The translations under genes and the position numbers were made by a program. This document shows, piece after piece, positions 4,862 to 6,646 of a stretch of DNA of 6,646 nucleotides. Position 1 is the stretch's first letter. Each line of letters starts with the position of its first letter. The DNA is taken from the NCBI GenBank assembly GCA_945869715.1, contig CAMBPP010000078.1, forward strand, positions 1 to 6,646. Direction: 5' to 3'. The notes below the pieces were generated by a model. The model made no database searches. It saw only the letters and a program-made list of their open reading frames with translations, and was not told the origin of the DNA. The stretch is from Bifidobacterium breve (GTDB lineage Bacteria; Actinomycetota; Acidimicrobiia; Acidimicrobiales; Ilumatobacteraceae).

Positions 4862-6337
4862 ATGAATGCGCCTGCACAACCACCCCAAAATATTGCTGAC
4901 GTTTTAAATTCCGACGCCAACGATCAGGTGGGTGCACTTCATCGTAAATGGGTATCGCCGATAGAACTTGTTGATGCTGCCATTGCTCGTGCCGAAGCGG
5001 TAAACCCGCAACTCAACGCCATTATTCATGAACGATATGAACGTGCGCGCAGTGAGGCTGCTGCCATCTCTGCTGGCCCTATTACAACTCCACTGCACGG
5101 AATGCCCGTCGTAGTGAAAGATCTTGAAGCGGCTATTGGCGGTGAGCCACATCACATGGGCTCACGTGTTTTAAAAAACATCGACTACCACGCCACTCAC
5201 GATTCATACATTGCACGACGTTTGAAGCGTGCAGGAGCAATTGTCATTGGCCGCACCAACACACCCGAGTTTGGCAGCACTATTACAACCGAACCACTTG
5301 CTTATGGTGCAGCTCATAACCCGTGGAACCTTGAACATTCCACAGGTGGTTCGTCGGGCGGCTCTGCTGCAGCCGTTTCTGCACGCATTGTCTCTGTTGG
5401 TCATGCAAATGATGGTGGTGGTTCTATTCGCGTGCCAGCAAGCGAATGTGGTTTGGTGGGGTTGAAGCCTTCGCGTGGTCGCATAAGTAAGGGGCCAGAT
5501 ACTGGCGAGTCGTGGATGGGTGCAACTGTTGATGGAGTAGTCACACGCAGTGTGCGCGACACTGCGCTGATGCTCGACATTTTGTCGGGCTATGAAGCAG
5601 GCGACCCATACACCGCAGTTCCTTATGCGCGGCCACTCTTGGAAGAAGTAGGCAAGCCCGTTGGATTTTTACGCATTGGCTTTCTCGATCACCCACTCAT
5701 GCCTGGCGGAGTAGACCACGTTGAGACGCGTGCATCAATGGCGTCTACACGCAAACTGCTCGAGTCGCTTGGTCACATGGTGGAAGATGCATACCCCGCC
5801 GCAATGGACGAAGAAGAATTCGCCGACACATTCACTGGCATTGTGTCGGTGGCTACCGATGTTGGCGTGAGTGAAATTGAAGCACTCATCGGGCGGCCCG
5901 TCACACAAGACGACATTGAAGCCGACAATCTTTTCTTGCGCGAAATTGGCCGCATGGTCAGTGGTACCCAGTACGTGCAATGGGTGAGTTGGATGCACGC
6001 GTGGTCGCGGCGCATGCTCGAGTGGTGGTACCCGCAAGACGGCGCACAACCGTTCGATATTTTGGTGACCCCCACACTGGCTGGGCCACCACCCAAGTTG
6101 GGGTGGTTAAGTGGCCCCGATGGCGGCATGAACATGCGCTCCATTTTGCAGTACACCGCTCAATTCAATGTGACAGGTCAGCCAGCCATCAGCCTGCCGT
6201 TGCACTGGAGTGCCGACGGCTTGCCTATGGGCGTGCAATGTGTGGCCGCCACGCATCGCGAAGATCTTTTGGTGCGTTTAGGTTCGCAACTAGAGGCAGC
6301 TGCGCCGTGGAGCCACCGCATGCCACCGCTAGTCTGA
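4862..6337 (+). CDS. Amidase signature family hydrolase
   Basis: A 491-residue cytoplasmic enzyme of the amidase signature family, which hydrolyses C-N amide bonds with a Ser-cisSer-Lys triad. The likely triad is Lys86 (PVVVKDLEA), cis-Ser164 (STGGSSGGSAAAVSA) and nucleophile Ser188 (HANDGGGSIRVPASECGLVG); the 24-residue distance between the two serines is the family norm. The LKPSRGRIS segment follows at 201-209, and a second conserved block (PFDILVTPTLAGPPP) lies near the C terminus. The DGGGSIR variant, in place of the commoner T-D-x-GGSIR, and the total length recall the NylA (6-aminohexanoate cyclic dimer hydrolase) branch, but substrate cannot be read from sequence. It is not obviously GatA, since no gatB or gatC is adjacent. 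Its TGA overlaps the -10 box of the next gene, and only four bases separate it from that gene's ATG. Confidence 0.92.
   Translation: MNAPAQPPQNIADVLNSDANDQVGALHRKWVSPIELVDAAIARAEAVNPQLNAIIHERYERARSEAAAISAGPITTPLHGMPVVVKDLEAAIGGEPHHMGSRVLKNIDYHATHDSYIARRLKRAGAIVIGRTNTPEFGSTITTEPLAYGAAHNPWNLEHSTGGSSGGSAAAVSARIVSVGHANDGGGSIRVPASECGLVGLKPSRGRISKGPDTGESWMGATVDGVVTRSVRDTALMLDILSGYEAGDPYTAVPYARPLLEEVGKPVGFLRIGFLDHPLMPGGVDHVETRASMASTRKLLESLGHMVEDAYPAAMDEEEFADTFTGIVSVATDVGVSEIEALIGRPVTQDDIEADNLFLREIGRMVSGTQYVQWVSWMHAWSRRMLEWWYPQDGAQPFDILVTPTLAGPPPKLGWLSGPDGGMNMRSILQYTAQFNVTGQPAISLPLHWSADGLPMGVQCVAATHREDLLVRLGSQLEAAAPWSHRMPPLV
6330..6335 (+). promoter_or_regulatory. Candidate internal -10 box for the CysO-like gene
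   Basis: TAGTCT (6330-6335) fits TANNNT and ends exactly six bases before the ATG at 6342, the same geometry as the amidase and kinase promoters. It lies in the last codons of the amidase and runs into its stop. No -35 box or Shine-Dalgarno is recognisable. It suggests the CysO-like gene can be expressed independently as a leaderless mRNA, apart from read-through. Confidence 0.42.
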
Positions 6338-6341
6338 CATC

Positions 6342-6620
6342 ATGGCAACAGTTCGCATTCCCACCACCATGCGCCCCCTGTCGGGCGGAGCAGCAACACT
6401 GCAAATTGAAGGCGCCACACTTGGCGACGTTTTGCGTAATCTTGAAGCAGCTCACCCTGGTTTTGGTGAGCGTTTGTTTGATGAAACAGGCGCTTTGCGC
6501 AAGTTTGTGAACGTTTTTGTGTCTGACGACGATGTGCGTTACTTGCAGGGTCTCGATACCCCGGTTCCTGCTACAGAAACGGTTTCCATCATTCCTGCCG
6601 TTGCCGGCGGGGCTGTTTAG
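6342..6620 (+). CDS. cysO: CysO-like sulfur carrier protein (MoaD/ThiS beta-grasp family)
   Basis: A 92-residue ubiquitin-like beta-grasp protein. Family knowledge: in mycobacteria CysO is thiocarboxylated at its C-terminal Gly-Gly by MoeZ, then CysM joins the sulfur to O-phosphoserine and the metalloprotease Mec+ releases cysteine. From memory, this sequence follows the M. tuberculosis protein closely: RIPTTMRPLSGG (5-16), TLGDVLRNLEA (26-36), GERLFDETGALRKFVNVFVS (42-61), DDDVRYLQGLDT (62-73) and VSIIPAVAGG (81-90). Such strong likeness favours CysO over MoaD or ThiS. The oddity is that Gly89-Gly90 is not terminal: Ala91-Val92 follow before the TAG. Two-residue tails exist in some carriers (QbsE) and are clipped by a JAMM protease. 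Neither a cysM-like nor a mec-like gene is in the window, though either could lie past base 6646. The ATG is four bases after the amidase stop. Confidence 0.82.
   Translation: MATVRIPTTMRPLSGGAATLQIEGATLGDVLRNLEAAHPGFGERLFDETGALRKFVNVFVSDDDVRYLQGLDTPVPATETVSIIPAVAGGAV
6450..6480 (+). other. Terminator-like hairpin inside the CysO-like gene
   Basis: GCTCACC (6450-6456) pairs perfectly with GGTGAGC (6465-6471) around an eight-base loop (CTGGTTTT). The downstream strand continues GTTTGTTTG, a T-rich though interrupted run. This resembles an intrinsic terminator placed about 110 bases into the coding sequence. It could reduce full-length transcription when translation lags, or it may be coincidental. 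Confidence 0.35.
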
Positions 6621-6646
6621 TTTCAGCCGCGTTCGCTCGGCAACGA
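6621..6646. other. Unresolved window edge with a short hairpin
   Basis: After the CysO-like stop only 26 bases remain. GCCG (6626-6629) pairs with CGGC (6638-6641), and a C-T mismatch followed by a G-C pair closes a TTCG tetraloop. That could be the upper part of a terminator. On the minus strand a TGA at 6625-6623 follows seven open codons (SLPSERG), so a convergent gene could end here. On the plus strand no start codon is seen. Nothing firmer can be said. Confidence 0.2.

Noticed and set aside
5980..6510. 176-codon plus-strand frame across the amidase end and the CysO-like start
   Set aside because: It is out of frame with two clearly recognised genes, has Arg/Cys/His-rich composition and no known motif.
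1..6646. CRISPR array, insertion sequence, integrase, toxin-antitoxin or phage genes
   Set aside because: Looked for on both strands; no regularly spaced repeats, terminal inverted repeats or matching protein motifs were seen.
6623..6646. End of a convergent minus-strand gene, or the start of cysM after the CysO-like gene
   Set aside because: Only seven codons precede the minus-strand TGA, and no plus-strand start codon or conserved cysM opening is visible. Too short to call.

Overview
The window looks like an ordinary stretch of an actinobacterial chromosome of moderate GC content. Supporting signs are a GlxR-like Crp/Fnr regulator, an RlmB with a long basic N-terminal extension, a membrane-anchored LytR_C protein, a sulfur carrier closely resembling mycobacterial CysO, and several start codons sitting 6-7 nt after a TANNNT -10 box, the actinobacterial leaderless pattern. 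GC content is below that of streptomycetes or mycobacteria. An Acidimicrobiia-type lineage would fit, but this is inference. I see no insertion sequence, integrase, CRISPR array or phage gene.

Layout. Bases 1-201 hold the 3' end of a dienelactone-hydrolase-like gene. It converges on a Crp/Fnr regulator (218-883, minus), and a strong bidirectional hairpin lies between them. The regulator is divergent from ispD-ispF-rlmB (913-3113, plus). The first two encode consecutive partners of the MEP isoprenoid route and the third a 23S rRNA 2'-O-methyltransferase. A tRNA-Thr(UGU) gene (3148-3222) and a LytR_C membrane protein (3272-3853) follow on the same strand. The LytR_C gene converges on a glycerate kinase gene (3850-4839, minus) so tightly that the two stop codons share a CTAG palindrome. 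The kinase is divergent from an amidase-signature enzyme (4862-6337), followed by a CysO-like beta-grasp sulfur carrier (6342-6620). The last 26 bases are unresolved.

Function. IspD and IspF catalyse the cytidylylation and cyclisation steps of isopentenyl diphosphate synthesis, separated by the IspE kinase step, which is not in the window. The CysO-like protein points to thiocarboxylate-based cysteine synthesis, although its usual partners are not in view. Glycerate kinase and the amidase look like independent metabolic genes sharing one compact promoter.

The most interesting signals are regulatory. Two divergent intergenic regions carry back-to-back or overlapping -10 boxes. At 4846-4855 the two boxes share one TA step and each lies exactly six bases from an ATG, predicting two leaderless mRNAs from one ten-base element. 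Other points of note are a CysO-like protein with two residues after its GG terminus, a terminator-like hairpin inside its gene, an IspF with arginines in the usual threonine-rich cytidine-binding loop, and a Shine-Dalgarno sequence inside a small hairpin. I found no convincing wholly new system; most genes are recognisable housekeeping or metabolic families.
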